Of a DNA stretch of 64,000 nucleotides, positions 17,966 through 25,500 are shown piece after piece; positions within the stretch are counted from its first letter, which is position 1; each line of letters begins with the position of its first letter. Below the pieces are notes generated by a model. It was not told where the DNA came from. It ran no database searches and saw nothing but the letters and a program-made list of their open reading frames with translations. The stretch is taken from assembly GCF_036014175.1 (NCBI RefSeq), contig NZ_CP107917.1, forward strand, positions 3,410,001 to 3,474,000, read 5' to 3'. This DNA is from Streptomyces sp. NBC_00443. Its GTDB lineage: Bacteria; Actinomycetota; Actinomycetes; Streptomycetales; Streptomycetaceae. The translations under genes and the position numbers were made by a program.

Positions 17966-18188
17966 AGAAACCGAGTGGCCCGCAGCACGTGATGACAGAG
18001 ACCTTGACCACAGAGGAGGGCTAGGGTTTCCCGGGAGAGACCTGAGTGCCGAGGCGCGACATGGGATTTCGCAGGTCGAGCGAGCCTGGAATCACGCTCC
18101 GTGTGGGCAAGCTCACCACTGGGGACGGGTCGATGTGGCGTGTCGGCAGTCCCTAAACTCGGCTTGTTTCAAGGAGGGAGCCTCAATC
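17966..18188 (+). promoter_or_regulatory. Upstream region of accA2
   Basis: This gap holds the promoter of accA2. A TAAACT -10-like box at 18154-18159 is followed by a strong AAGGAGGGAG ribosome binding site at 18171-18180. A short open frame (18061-18156) runs through the region. I see no recognisable riboswitch or terminator-antiterminator pair. Confidence 0.4.
18061..18156 (+). CDS. Candidate 31-residue leader peptide before accA2
   Basis: ATG at 18061 with GAGG 6 nt upstream opens a 31-codon frame ending TAA at 18156, 32 bp before accA2. The predicted peptide begins [15 protein letters not shown] and ends MWRVGSP. Third-position GC (about 70 percent) is well below that of neighbouring genes, so this may be chance. 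There is no run of one amino acid that would suggest classical attenuation. Confidence 0.25.
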   Translation: MGFRRSSEPGITLRVGKLTTGDGSMWRVGSP

Positions 18189-19961
18189 GTGCGCAAGGTG
18201 CTCATCGCCAACCGTGGCGAAATCGCTGTCCGCGTGGCCCGGGCCTGCCGGGACGCCGGGATCGCGAGCGTGGCCGTCTACGCGGATCCGGACCGTGACG
18301 CTCTGCATGTCCGCGCCGCGGATGAGGCGTTCGCCCTGGGCGGTGACACCCCGGCAAGCAGCTATCTGGACATCGGCAAGGTCCTGAACGCGGCCCGCGA
18401 GTCGGGCGCGGACGCCATCCACCCCGGGTACGGCTTCCTGTCGGAGAACGCCGACTTCGCCCAGGCCGTCCTGGACGCCGGCCTGATCTGGATCGGCCCG
18501 CCCCCGCAGGCCATCCGTGACCTCGGTGACAAGGTCGCCGCCCGGCACATCGCCCAGCGTGCCGGCGCCCCGCTCGTCGCCGGCACACCCGACCCGGTCT
18601 CCGGCGCCGACGAAGTCGTCGCGTTCGCCGAACAGCACGGCCTGCCGATCGCGATCAAGGCCGCCTTCGGCGGCGGCGGACGCGGCCTGAAAGTCGCCCG
18701 CACCCTCGAAGAGGTCCCCGAGCTCTACGACTCCGCAGTCCGCGAAGCGGTCGCGGCGTTCGGGCGCGGCGAGTGCTTCGTCGAGCGCTACCTCGACAAG
18801 CCCCGCCACGTCGAGACCCAGTGCCTGGCCGACAGCCACGGCAACGTGGTCGTGGTCTCCACGCGTGACTGCTCGCTGCAGCGCCGCCACCAGAAACTGG
18901 TCGAGGAGGCCCCCGCCCCGTTCCTGTCCGAGGCGCAGACCGCCCAGCTGTACTCCGCGTCCAAGGCCATCCTCAAGGAGGCCGGCTACATCGGCGCCGG
19001 CACGGTCGAGTTCCTCGTCGGCATGGACGGCACGATCTCCTTCCTCGAGGTCAACACCCGCCTCCAGGTCGAACACCCGGTCACCGAGGAAGTCACCGGC
19101 ATCGACCTCGTGCGCGAGATGTTCCGCATCGCCGACGGCGAGGAACTCGGCTACGACGACCCGCAGCTGCGCGGCCACTCCTTCGAGTTCCGCATCAACG
19201 GCGAGGACCCCGGCCGGGGCTTCCTCCCGGCACCGGGCACGGTCACCACGTTCGCCCCGCCCACCGGCCCCGGCGTCCGCCTGGACGCCGGCGTCGAGTC
19301 CGGCAGCGTGATCGGCCCCGCCTGGGACTCCCTGCTCGCCAAGCTGATCGTCACCGGCGCCACCCGCCAGCAGGCTTTGCAGCGCGCCGCCCGCGCGCTG
19401 GCCGAGTTCCACGTCGAGGGCATGGCCACCGCGATCCCGTTCCACCGCGCGGTCGTCAAGGACCCCGCCTTCGCCCCGGAACTGACCGGCTCCAGCGACC
19501 CCTTCACCGTCCACACCCGCTGGATCGAGACCGAGTTCGCCAACGACATCAAGCCCTTCGCCGCCCCCGCCGACGTGGAGGCGGACGAGGAAGCCGGCCG
19601 TGAGACGGTCGTGGTGGAGGTCGGCGGCAAGCGCCTGGAGGTCTCCCTCCCGTCCTCGCTCGGCATGAGCCTGGCCCGCACCGGCCTCGCCGCCGGAGCC
19701 AAGCCGAAGCGCCGCGCGGCCAAGAAGTCCGGCCCCGCCGCCTCCGGCGACACCCTCGCCTCCCCGATGCAGGGCACGATCGTCAAGGTCGCCGTCGAGG
19801 AAGGCCAGGAGGTCAAGGAAGGCGACCTCATCGTCGTACTCGAAGCGATGAAGATGGAACAGCCCCTCAACGCCCACAGGTCCGGCACCGTCAAGGGCCT
19901 GTCCGCCGAGGTCGGCGCGTCGCTCACGTCCGGCGCGCCCATCTGCGAGATCAAGGACTGA
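18189..19961 (+). CDS. accA2: Acyl-CoA carboxylase alpha subunit (biotin carboxylase plus BCCP)
   Basis: A 590-residue bifunctional subunit that carboxylates its own biotin with ATP and bicarbonate and passes CO2 to PccB or AccB. The biotin carboxylase domain spans about 1-450: [15 protein letters not shown] at the start, ATP-grasp GGGGRGLK, and [18 protein letters not shown]. The biotinyl domain at the C-terminus carries EAMKMEQ with the biotinylated Lys at 555. A Lys/Ala-rich linker joins them. The GTG at 18189 follows AAGGAGGGAG. The hairpin at 19990-20032 ends transcription. birA, pccB and pccE lie within 6 kb. Confidence 0.95.
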   Translation: MRKVLIANRGEIAVRVARACRDAGIASVAVYADPDRDALHVRAADEAFALGGDTPASSYLDIGKVLNAARESGADAIHPGYGFLSENADFAQAVLDAGLIWIGPPPQAIRDLGDKVAARHIAQRAGAPLVAGTPDPVSGADEVVAFAEQHGLPIAIKAAFGGGGRGLKVARTLEEVPELYDSAVREAVAAFGRGECFVERYLDKPRHVETQCLADSHGNVVVVSTRDCSLQRRHQKLVEEAPAPFLSEAQTAQLYSASKAILKEAGYIGAGTVEFLVGMDGTISFLEVNTRLQVEHPVTEEVTGIDLVREMFRIADGEELGYDDPQLRGHSFEFRINGEDPGRGFLPAPGTVTTFAPPTGPGVRLDAGVESGSVIGPAWDSLLAKLIVTGATRQQALQRAARALAEFHVEGMATAIPFHRAVVKDPAFAPELTGSSDPFTVHTRWIETEFANDIKPFAAPADVEADEEAGRETVVVEVGGKRLEVSLPSSLGMSLARTGLAAGAKPKRRAAKKSGPAASGDTLASPMQGTIVKVAVEEGQEVKEGDLIVVLEAMKMEQPLNAHRSGTVKGLSAEVGASLTSGAPICEIKD

Positions 19962-19989
19962 CGCACCCGGCACACGCCTTACGGCATCC

Positions 19990-20032
19990 GAGGCGCCCGG
20001 CGGACTGGAACAGACAGTCCGCCGGGCGCCTC
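19990..20032 (+). terminator. Strong hairpin terminator after accA2
   Basis: A 17-bp inverted repeat (GAGGCGCCCGGCGGACT and its complement) with a short loop starts 29 nt after the accA2 stop. Confidence 0.85.
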
Positions 20033-20098
20033 GTCGCAGCCGGGCGCGATGGCATCCTGGAGGCACGCCAAGAGCGCGTGAGAGGGCAGGTGAGAGTC

Positions 20099-20722
20099 AT
20101 GGTGGGCGCGACCTCGCGCGAGAGTGCGGGGAACTCGGGCGCGGCGGCGACGCCGACGGCCCAGCCGCGTGCCATGCGCGCTGATGCCCGCCGCAACCAT
20201 GAGCGGCTGCTGGCCGAGGCCCGGTCCGCCTTCGCCGCCCACGGCACGGACGCGTCCCTGGAGGACGTGGCCCGCCGCGCGGGTGTCGGGATCGGCACGC
20301 TGTACCGCCACTTCCCCAACCGCGACGCCCTGTTGAGCGCGGTCTTCGAGGACGCCGTCGGCGACCTGCTGACCCGCTCCCGCGAACTCCTGCACGCCCC
20401 GGAGCCCTGCGCGGCCCTGGTGACCTGGCTGCGCGAGATGGTCACCCACGCGGGCGAGTACCGCGGCCTGGCCAGGTCCCTGATGTCCGTCTCGTACGAC
20501 ACCACCTCGGCCCTGGCCCGATGCAGCGGCCCGATCAGGGAGGCGGGCGGCGCACTGCTGGCCCGGGCTCAGGAGTCGGGTGCCGTGAGAGCAGACGTCT
20601 CGATCAGTGACCTACTCCAGCTGACCCACGCGATCGCACTGGCAGCGGAGGAAACGCCGGGAGACCCGGACCTGGCGGACAGACTGCTACGCCTGACGCT
20701 GCGCGGCTTGAAAGGCACCTGA
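20099..20722 (+). CDS. TetR-family transcriptional regulator
   Basis: A 207-residue repressor-type protein. The TetR DNA-binding domain is clear at about residues 30-75: ARRNHERLLAEARSAFAAHG, DASLEDVARRAGVGIGTLYRHFPNRDALL. The C-terminal helical domain would bind a small ligand. The ATG at 20099 follows GGCAGG; in-frame GTG starts exist a few codons up. Neighbours (accA2 upstream, a convergent DeoR gene downstream) do not reveal its target. A dispersed GC-rich hairpin element starts 12 bp after the stop codon and may terminate it. Confidence 0.85.
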   Translation: MVGATSRESAGNSGAAATPTAQPRAMRADARRNHERLLAEARSAFAAHGTDASLEDVARRAGVGIGTLYRHFPNRDALLSAVFEDAVGDLLTRSRELLHAPEPCAALVTWLREMVTHAGEYRGLARSLMSVSYDTTSALARCSGPIREAGGALLARAQESGAVRADVSISDLLQLTHAIALAAEETPGDPDLADRLLRLTLRGLKGT

Positions 20723-20733
20723 GGGCAGCCAAC

Positions 20734-20765
20734 CCAAGGGGCGCGGGGAACTGCGCGACCAGCCA
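20734..20765 (+). repeat. Single copy of the dispersed GCGCGGGGAACTGCGCG element
   Basis: AAGGGGCGCGGGGAACTGCG followed by CGACCAGCC lies just after the TetR stop. The same sequence occurs in the 1313-1800 array and at 29766 and 42513. The GCGCGGGG/AACTGCGCG part can fold, so a role as a terminator is possible. Confidence 0.7.
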
Positions 20766-20818
20766 CACACAACCGGCACTCGCGCAACTACACGAACCCC
20801 TACGGCGAATAGGCGAAC

Positions 20819-21002
20819 CTAACGCCGCCGCAGATCCGCGACGCGAGCCCGCTCACGTTCCCGCTCCGCCCCCTGTTCCCCCAGCACCGCCGCGGCCGAC
20901 CGCAACCCCCCGGCACCGCCCGGCGCCTGACCCCGGCGCGGCCCCGGCAAGGCACGCCGCCGCGCCGGGACCTCGTCACCCCCGGGTTCCCGGTCGCCCC
21001 GG
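20819..21002 (-). other. Frame-shifted C-terminal continuation of the DeoR gene
   Basis: After the DeoR gene's LQALADQG, the sequence that looks like a proper continuation (VQIAVAGATGNPG) lies in the next frame. A further piece (GDEVPARRRALPG down to VADLRRR and a TAG at 20819) lies in a third frame. The two switch points fall in a GGGG run near 21000 and a GGGGG run near 20986. Adding one G to each would join all three frames. The cause could be real indels or sequencing errors. Confidence 0.45.
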
Positions 21003-21773
21003 CCACGGCGATCTGCACCCCTGATCGGCCAGGGCCTGGAGCTCGGTGTGGGCGCGGTCGTCATGGGCCGGCGGCTCGTCGGTGACCAGCCGGGTGATGA
21101 CATCCGTGGGCACCGTCTGGAACATCGTGTCCGTGCCGAGCTTGGTGTGGTCGGCGAGGACGACGACCTCCGCGGCCGCCTGGACGAGGGCCCGGTCGAC
21201 GGAGGCCGAGAGCATGTTGGACGTGGACAGGCCGCGCTCGGCGGTCAGGCCGCTCCCGGAGAGGAAGGCCCGCGACACCCGCAGCCCCTGCAGGGACTGC
21301 TCGGCGCCGCTGCCCACCAGGGCGTAGTTCGACCCGCGGAGCGTCCCGCCGGTCATCACGACCTCGACCCGGTTGGCATGGGCCAACGCCTGTGCCACCA
21401 GCAGGGAGTTGGTGACGACGGTCAGGCCGGGCACCCGGGCGAGCCGGCGGGCCAGCTCCTGTGTGGTGGTCCCCGCCCCGACGACGATTGCCTCGCCCTC
21501 TTCCACGAAATTCGCGGCGAGGTCGGCGATGGCCGTCTTCTCGGCGGTCGCGAGATGTGACTTCTGCGGAAAGCCGGACTCCCGCGTGAACCCGCCCGGC
21601 AATACCGCACCGCCGTGCCGGCGGTCGAGGAGTCCTTCTGCCTCCAGTGCGCGCACGTCCCGCCGTACGGTCACTTCGGAGGTCTGGACGACGCGGGCGA
21701 GCTCACGGAGCGACACGGCCCCGTTCGCTCGCACCATTTCGAGGATCAATTGGCGACGTTCTGCAGCGAACAC
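20976..21773 (-). CDS. DeoR-family transcriptional regulator, C-terminus apparently frame-shifted
   Basis: A 265-residue regulator as read. The DeoR-type helix-turn-helix occupies about 1-55 (ERRQLILEMVRANGAVSLRE, TSEVTVRRDVRALEAEGLL), followed by the phosphosugar-sensing DeoRC domain (IVVGAGTTTQELARRL, MTGGTLRGSNYALVG, SGSGLTAERGLSTSN). The last 15 residues look wrong for the family and the expected sequence appears in other frames (see the adjacent entry). The GTG at 21773 has TACTGT 7 nt upstream, suggesting a leaderless mRNA. It lies close to the purine and deoxyribose salvage genes, so it is a candidate regulator for them, but its own promoter lacks their shared palindrome. Confidence 0.8.
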   Translation of the reverse strand: MFAAERRQLILEMVRANGAVSLRELARVVQTSEVTVRRDVRALEAEGLLDRRHGGAVLPGGFTRESGFPQKSHLATAEKTAIADLAANFVEEGEAIVVGAGTTTQELARRLARVPGLTVVTNSLLVAQALAHANRVEVVMTGGTLRGSNYALVGSGAEQSLQGLRVSRAFLSGSGLTAERGLSTSNMLSASVDRALVQAAAEVVVLADHTKLGTDTMFQTVPTDVITRLVTDEPPAHDDRAHTELQALADQGCRSPWPGRPGTRG

Positions 21774-21780
21774 GAAACTG

Positions 21781-21786
21781 ACAGTA
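21781..21786 (-). promoter_or_regulatory. Predicted -10 box (TACTGT) of the DeoR gene
   Basis: TACTGT lies 7 nt before the GTG at 21773, with no ribosome binding site. Confidence 0.45.
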
Positions 21787-21951
21787 ACCCCAACGACCGT
21801 CTGGTTTCAGCAGTTTGCGCCGAATAACAGAAGTTGTTCGCACGCGAGAGCAAGGAGTGGTATAGGGCCTAGTCCTGCCGACTATGCCGTACGCATGCTC
21901 GACAACTCGCTGTGACCAGCGGGGAATCGGTTCCGGCCGCCCGGGTTCGCC

Positions 21952-23400
21952 CTAGAGTTCGCCGCCGGACTTCCGGGTGTGGAGCTGTCGTGCCACCTCG
22001 GCGATCGACCCCGAAAGAGAGGGGTACACGGTGAAGGCGTTCGCGATCTGTTCGACCGTCAGATTGTTGTCGACCGCGATCGAGATCGGATGGATCAGTT
22101 CCGAAGCGCGCGGGGAGACGACCACACCGCCGACCACGATGCCCGTGCCCGGGCGGCAGAAGATCTTGACGAAGCCGTCCCGGATGCCCTGCATCTTCGC
22201 GCGCGGGTTGCGCAGGAGGGGGAGCTTGACGACCCGGGCGTCGATCTTGCCCCCGTCGACGTCCGCCTGGGTGTAGCCGACGGTGGCGATCTCGGGGTCG
22301 GTGAAGACGTTGGACGAGACCGTCTTCAGGTTCAGCGGGGCCACCGCGTCACCGAGGAAGTGGTACATGGCGATACGTCCCTGCATCGCCGCGACCGACG
22401 CGAGAGCGAAGACTCCGGTGACGTCACCGGCCGCGTACACGCCGGGGGCCGTCGTCCTGGACACCTTGTCGGTCCAGATGTGCCCGGACTCGCGCAGCTT
22501 GACGCCGGCCTCCTCCAGGCCCATGCCCTCGGAGTTCGGGATGGCACCGACGGCCATGAGGCAGTGGCTGCCGCTGATGACGCGGCCGTCGGCGAGGGTG
22601 ACCTCGACCCGGTCGCCGACCCGCTTGGCGGCGGCGGCACGCGAGCGCGCCATGACGTTCATGCCACGGCGCCGGAAGACGTCCTCCAGGACGGCGGCGG
22701 CGTCCGGGTCCTCACCCGGCAGCACGCGGTCCCGGGACGACACGAGGGTGACCCGCGATCCGAGCGCCTGATAGGCGCCGGCGAACTCGGCGCCGGTGAC
22801 ACCGGAGCCGACCACGATGAGTTCCTCGGGGAGTTCGGTGAGGTCGTAGACCTGGGTCCAGTTGAGGATGCGCTCGCCGTCGGGCTGGGCGTCGGGCAGC
22901 TCGCGCGGGTGACCGCCGGTGGCGATGAGGACGGCGTCCGCGGTCAGGGTCTCCTCGGTGCCGTCGGCGGCACGGACGACGACCTTGCGCGAGCCGTCGA
23001 GGCCCTGCATGCCCTCCAGCCGGCCGCGGCCGCGCAGGACCCGGGCGCCGGCGCGCGTGACGGAGGCGGTGATGTCGTGGGACTGCGCGAGCGCGAGCCG
23101 CTTGACACGCCGGTTGACCTTGCCCAGGTCCACGCCGACGACGCGCGCGGGCTCATCGATGTGCGGGGTGTCGTCGGCGACGATGATCCCCAGCTCCTCG
23201 TACGAGGAATCGAAGGTGGTCATCACCTCGGCCGTGGCGATGAGAGTCTTCGACGGCACGCAGTCGGTGAGCACCGACGCCCCGCCCAGACCGTCGCAGT
23301 CGACGACGGTCACCTCCGCGCCGAGCTGGGCGGCCACCAGGGCCGCCTCGTATCCGCCGGGTCCGCCACCGATGATCACGATCCGAGTCACGTACTCCAT
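21952..23400 (-). CDS. LpdA-like NAD(P)H-quinone dehydrogenase (flavoprotein disulfide reductase family)
   Basis: A 482-residue FAD protein of the lipoamide dehydrogenase fold. FAD-binding GGGPGGYEAA is at the N-terminus, the NAD(P)-binding GSGVTGAEFAGAY in the middle, and the FAD site YAAGDVTG after it. The redox-active pair is broken: the usual CxxxxC is replaced by GGASVLTDCVPSK, leaving only the second Cys. This is the pattern of M. tuberculosis LpdA (Rv3303c), which works as a quinone reductase rather than a lipoamide dehydrogenase. The C-terminal dimer domain is present. The ATG at 23400 is the only good start. Confidence 0.9.
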   Translation of the reverse strand: MEYVTRIVIIGGGPGGYEAALVAAQLGAEVTVVDCDGLGGASVLTDCVPSKTLIATAEVMTTFDSSYEELGIIVADDTPHIDEPARVVGVDLGKVNRRVKRLALAQSHDITASVTRAGARVLRGRGRLEGMQGLDGSRKVVVRAADGTEETLTADAVLIATGGHPRELPDAQPDGERILNWTQVYDLTELPEELIVVGSGVTGAEFAGAYQALGSRVTLVSSRDRVLPGEDPDAAAVLEDVFRRRGMNVMARSRAAAAKRVGDRVEVTLADGRVISGSHCLMAVGAIPNSEGMGLEEAGVKLRESGHIWTDKVSRTTAPGVYAAGDVTGVFALASVAAMQGRIAMYHFLGDAVAPLNLKTVSSNVFTDPEIATVGYTQADVDGGKIDARVVKLPLLRNPRAKMQGIRDGFVKIFCRPGTGIVVGGVVVSPRASELIHPISIAVDNNLTVEQIANAFTVYPSLSGSIAEVARQLHTRKSGGEL

Positions 23401-23484
23401 TGTCCCGCACGCATCACCGTGGTACTGCCTGGGGGCCCGCCCGAGACACCACCGTTACGGGAGGGGCACACGATTCACCTGCCG

Positions 23485-23490
23485 TACCCT
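23485..23490 (+). promoter_or_regulatory. Predicted -10 box (TACCCT), leaderless
   Basis: TACCCT lies 6 nt before the ATG at 23497, with no ribosome binding site. Confidence 0.4.
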
Positions 23491-23496
23491 CTCCCC

Positions 23497-23934
23497 ATGT
23501 CGCTCTACGCCGGGTACGCCGGCAATCTCGACGCGCGGCTGATGACGCGCCGCGCCCCGCACTCGCCGCTGCGCGCCACCGGCTGGCTGAACGGGTGGCG
23601 ACTGACGTTCGGGGGCGAGCAGCTCGGCTGGGACGGCGCGCTGGCCACGCTCGTCGAGGAACCCGGCGAGCAGGTCTTCGTCGCGCTGTACGACGTCGCC
23701 CCGATGGACGAGGACTCCCTGGACCGCTGGGAGGGCGTCGGCCTCGGCATATACCGCCGGCTGCGGGTGCGCGTGCACACGCTGGAGGGCGAGGAGTCGG
23801 CGTGGGTGTACGTGCTGAACGCGTACGAGGGCGGGCTGCCGTCGGCCCGGTACCTCGGCGAGGTCGCGGATGCGGCGGAGTCGGCCGGCGCGCCACACGA
23901 TTACGTGATGGAGCTGCGGAAGCGCCCGTGCTGA
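23497..23934 (+). CDS. Gamma-glutamylcyclotransferase-like (BtrG fold) protein
   Basis: A 145-residue soluble protein of the gamma-glutamylcyclotransferase-like fold. It begins MSLYAGYAGNLDARLMTRRA, the usual YxSNL-type loop with Gly in place of Ser (YAGYAGNL). It has the conserved Asp/Glu region around MDEDSLDRWEGVG and a Tyr-rich C-terminal half (GIYRRL, WVYVLNAYEGG). Family members release 5-oxoproline from gamma-glutamyl compounds, but many homologues are untested, so the activity here is inferred. It is transcribed divergently from the LpdA-like gene. Confidence 0.75.
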   Translation: MSLYAGYAGNLDARLMTRRAPHSPLRATGWLNGWRLTFGGEQLGWDGALATLVEEPGEQVFVALYDVAPMDEDSLDRWEGVGLGIYRRLRVRVHTLEGEESAWVYVLNAYEGGLPSARYLGEVADAAESAGAPHDYVMELRKRPC

Positions 23935-23984
23935 CGGAGGGCGACTTCTAGACTGGGAGGATCGGCCCATCATCGGGAGAACTC

Positions 23985-24263
23985 ATGGCCCCCACCACGT
24001 ATGACGTCTACTACACGGTGCAGGCCGCCGAGGCCCGTGACCGGCTCGACGACAGGCAGCGGAGCGCCTTCGACAAAGGCATCGCGCTGCTGGCCCGTGA
24101 CCCGTTCCTCTCGGTGTCGCGGCCCATAAGCAGCACGGGCGACGACCGCACGATCCGGCTCACACAGAACGTCCTCGTGGAGTACACGGTCAGTCGCGGC
24201 CGACTGTTGATCTTCATCGTCGAGGTCTTCAACGACAAGGACGTCCTCATTCCGGAGGAGTGA
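23985..24263 (+). CDS. RelE/ParE-like protein without an adjacent antitoxin
   Basis: A 92-residue protein with the RelE/ParE core pattern: [14 protein letters not shown], then a helix, [19 protein letters not shown], and beta strands [20 protein letters not shown]. The fold is that of ribosome-dependent or gyrase toxins, but no antitoxin-sized gene is beside it; the next genes are a gamma-glutamylcyclotransferase homologue and a purine nucleoside phosphorylase. It may be a domesticated solitary member. The ATG at 23985 follows GGGAGAAC, and TAGACT at 23948 is a likely -10 box. Confidence 0.65.
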   Translation: MAPTTYDVYYTVQAAEARDRLDDRQRSAFDKGIALLARDPFLSVSRPISSTGDDRTIRLTQNVLVEYTVSRGRLLIFIVEVFNDKDVLIPEE

Positions 24264-24346
24264 GCGTGCCGCTTTCGGGCGAGCTTGCGGGCGCGGTCTT
24301 CGTTGGAAACGACAAGACAACGATCGCCATCCCGTGAGCTCTGTCA

Positions 24347-24360
24347 TCTACGCGCGTAGG
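24347..24360. promoter_or_regulatory. Nucleoside-regulon palindrome, copy 1 (purine nucleoside phosphorylase)
   Basis: TCTACGCGCGTAGG contains the perfect 12-bp palindrome CTACGCGCGTAG (24348-24359). It lies 12 bp upstream of the predicted -10 box TACCCT and 25 bp before the start codon. The same palindrome occurs before deoC, the adenosine deaminase gene and the nucleoside ABC operon, with variants before both BMP genes. Confidence 0.75.
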
Positions 24361-24371
24361 CCCAAACCGGC

Positions 24372-24377
24372 TACCCT
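24372..24377 (+). promoter_or_regulatory. Predicted -10 box (TACCCT), leaderless
   Basis: TACCCT lies 7 nt before the GTG at 24385. Confidence 0.5.
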
Positions 24378-24384
24378 CAGTCGC

Positions 24385-25209
24385 GTGAACGCATCTCTTC
24401 TTCCGGACGACATCCAGGGCGACCCCCACGCCGCCGCCGACGCCGCCGCCTCGCGCCTGCGCGAACTCACCGGCGCCGAGACCCACGACGTCGCCCTCGT
24501 GATGGGCTCCGGCTGGGCTCCGGCCGTGGACGCCCTCGGCGAACCCGAGGCCGAGTTCCCGGTCACCGAGCTGCCGGGGTTCCCCCCGCCGGCGGTGGAA
24601 GGGCACGGCGGCAAGATCCGCTCCTACCGGATCGGCAACAAGCGCGCGCTGGTCTTCCTGGGCCGTACCCACTACTACGAGGGCCGTGGGGTGGCCGCCG
24701 TCTCGCACGGGGTGCGCACCGCGGTGGCCGCCGGCTGCAAGACGGTCGTCCTCACCAACGGCTGTGGCGGTCTGCGTGAGGGCATGCGTCCCGGGCAGCC
24801 GGTCCTGATCAGCGACCACATCAACCTCACGGCGACGTCCCCGATCATCGGCGCGAACTTCGTCGACCTCACGGACCTGTACTCGCCGCGGCTGCGGGCC
24901 CTGTGCAAGGAGATCGACCCCTCCCTGGAAGAGGGCGTCTACGCCCAGTTCCCCGGTCCGCACTACGAGACGCCGGCGGAGATCCGGATGGCTCGGGTCA
25001 TCGGGGCGGACCTGGTGGGTATGTCGACGGTGCTGGAAGCGATCGCTGCGCGTGAGGCGGGGGCCGAGGTGCTGGGGATCTCGCTGGTGACGAACCTCGC
25101 TGCGGGGATGACGGGTGAGCCGCTGAACCACGAGGAGGTTCTGCAGGCCGGGCGTGACTCGGCCACGCAGATGGGGTCGTTGCTGGCGCAGGTGCTGGGG
25201 CGTCTGTAG
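24385..25209 (+). CDS. Purine nucleoside phosphorylase
   Basis: A 274-residue class I (trimeric-type) phosphorylase that splits inosine and guanosine into base and ribose-1-phosphate. Motifs visible: VMGSGWAP (phosphate loop), [60 protein letters not shown] and [10 protein letters not shown] (the Asn that contacts the base). The GTG at 24385 is preferred over upstream starts because a -10 box lies 7 nt before it and the operator is immediately upstream. The phosphosugar mutase downstream would convert the ribose-1-phosphate product. Confidence 0.92.
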   Translation: MNASLLPDDIQGDPHAAADAAASRLRELTGAETHDVALVMGSGWAPAVDALGEPEAEFPVTELPGFPPPAVEGHGGKIRSYRIGNKRALVFLGRTHYYEGRGVAAVSHGVRTAVAAGCKTVVLTNGCGGLREGMRPGQPVLISDHINLTATSPIIGANFVDLTDLYSPRLRALCKEIDPSLEEGVYAQFPGPHYETPAEIRMARVIGADLVGMSTVLEAIAAREAGAEVLGISLVTNLAAGMTGEPLNHEEVLQAGRDSATQMGSLLAQVLGRL

Positions 25210-25219
25210 GGGGTTTTCC

Positions 25220-25446
25220 TCGCCCCCGCCGCCCCTACCCGTCCCGTACCTGGGGGCTGCCGCCCCCAGACCCCCGCTTTCGGCCTGAACGGCCTCGTCC
25301 TCAAACGCCGGACGGGCTGGATTGCCTGGACCGGCGCTGTAAGGCGAAGGCCCCGAATTCAGCCCCTCCGGCGTTTGAGGAGCGGGGTCGAAGGGGCGGA
25401 GTCCCTTCAAGGACGGGACGGGACGGGTAGGGGCGGCGGTGGCGAG
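25220..25446. repeat. Nested inverted-repeat element of about 227 bp
   Basis: The outer arms (CGCCGCCCCTACCCGTCCCG at about 25227-25246 and its complement near 25417-25440) are about 30 bp each. An inner pair (CCTCAAACGCCGGACGGGCT at 25299 and its complement ending at 25380, one mismatch) lies inside. A third short hairpin GGGGGCTGCCGCCCCC occurs at 25251-25266. The element fills the gap between the phosphorylase and mutase genes. The inner sequence is of a kind I recall as widespread in Streptomyces intergenic regions. No transposase is present. Confidence 0.75.
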
Positions 25447-25500
25447 AATCATCCCCGCCCTCAGCCCCCTCCTCACCACAAGAACGAGAGGTTGACCGAC

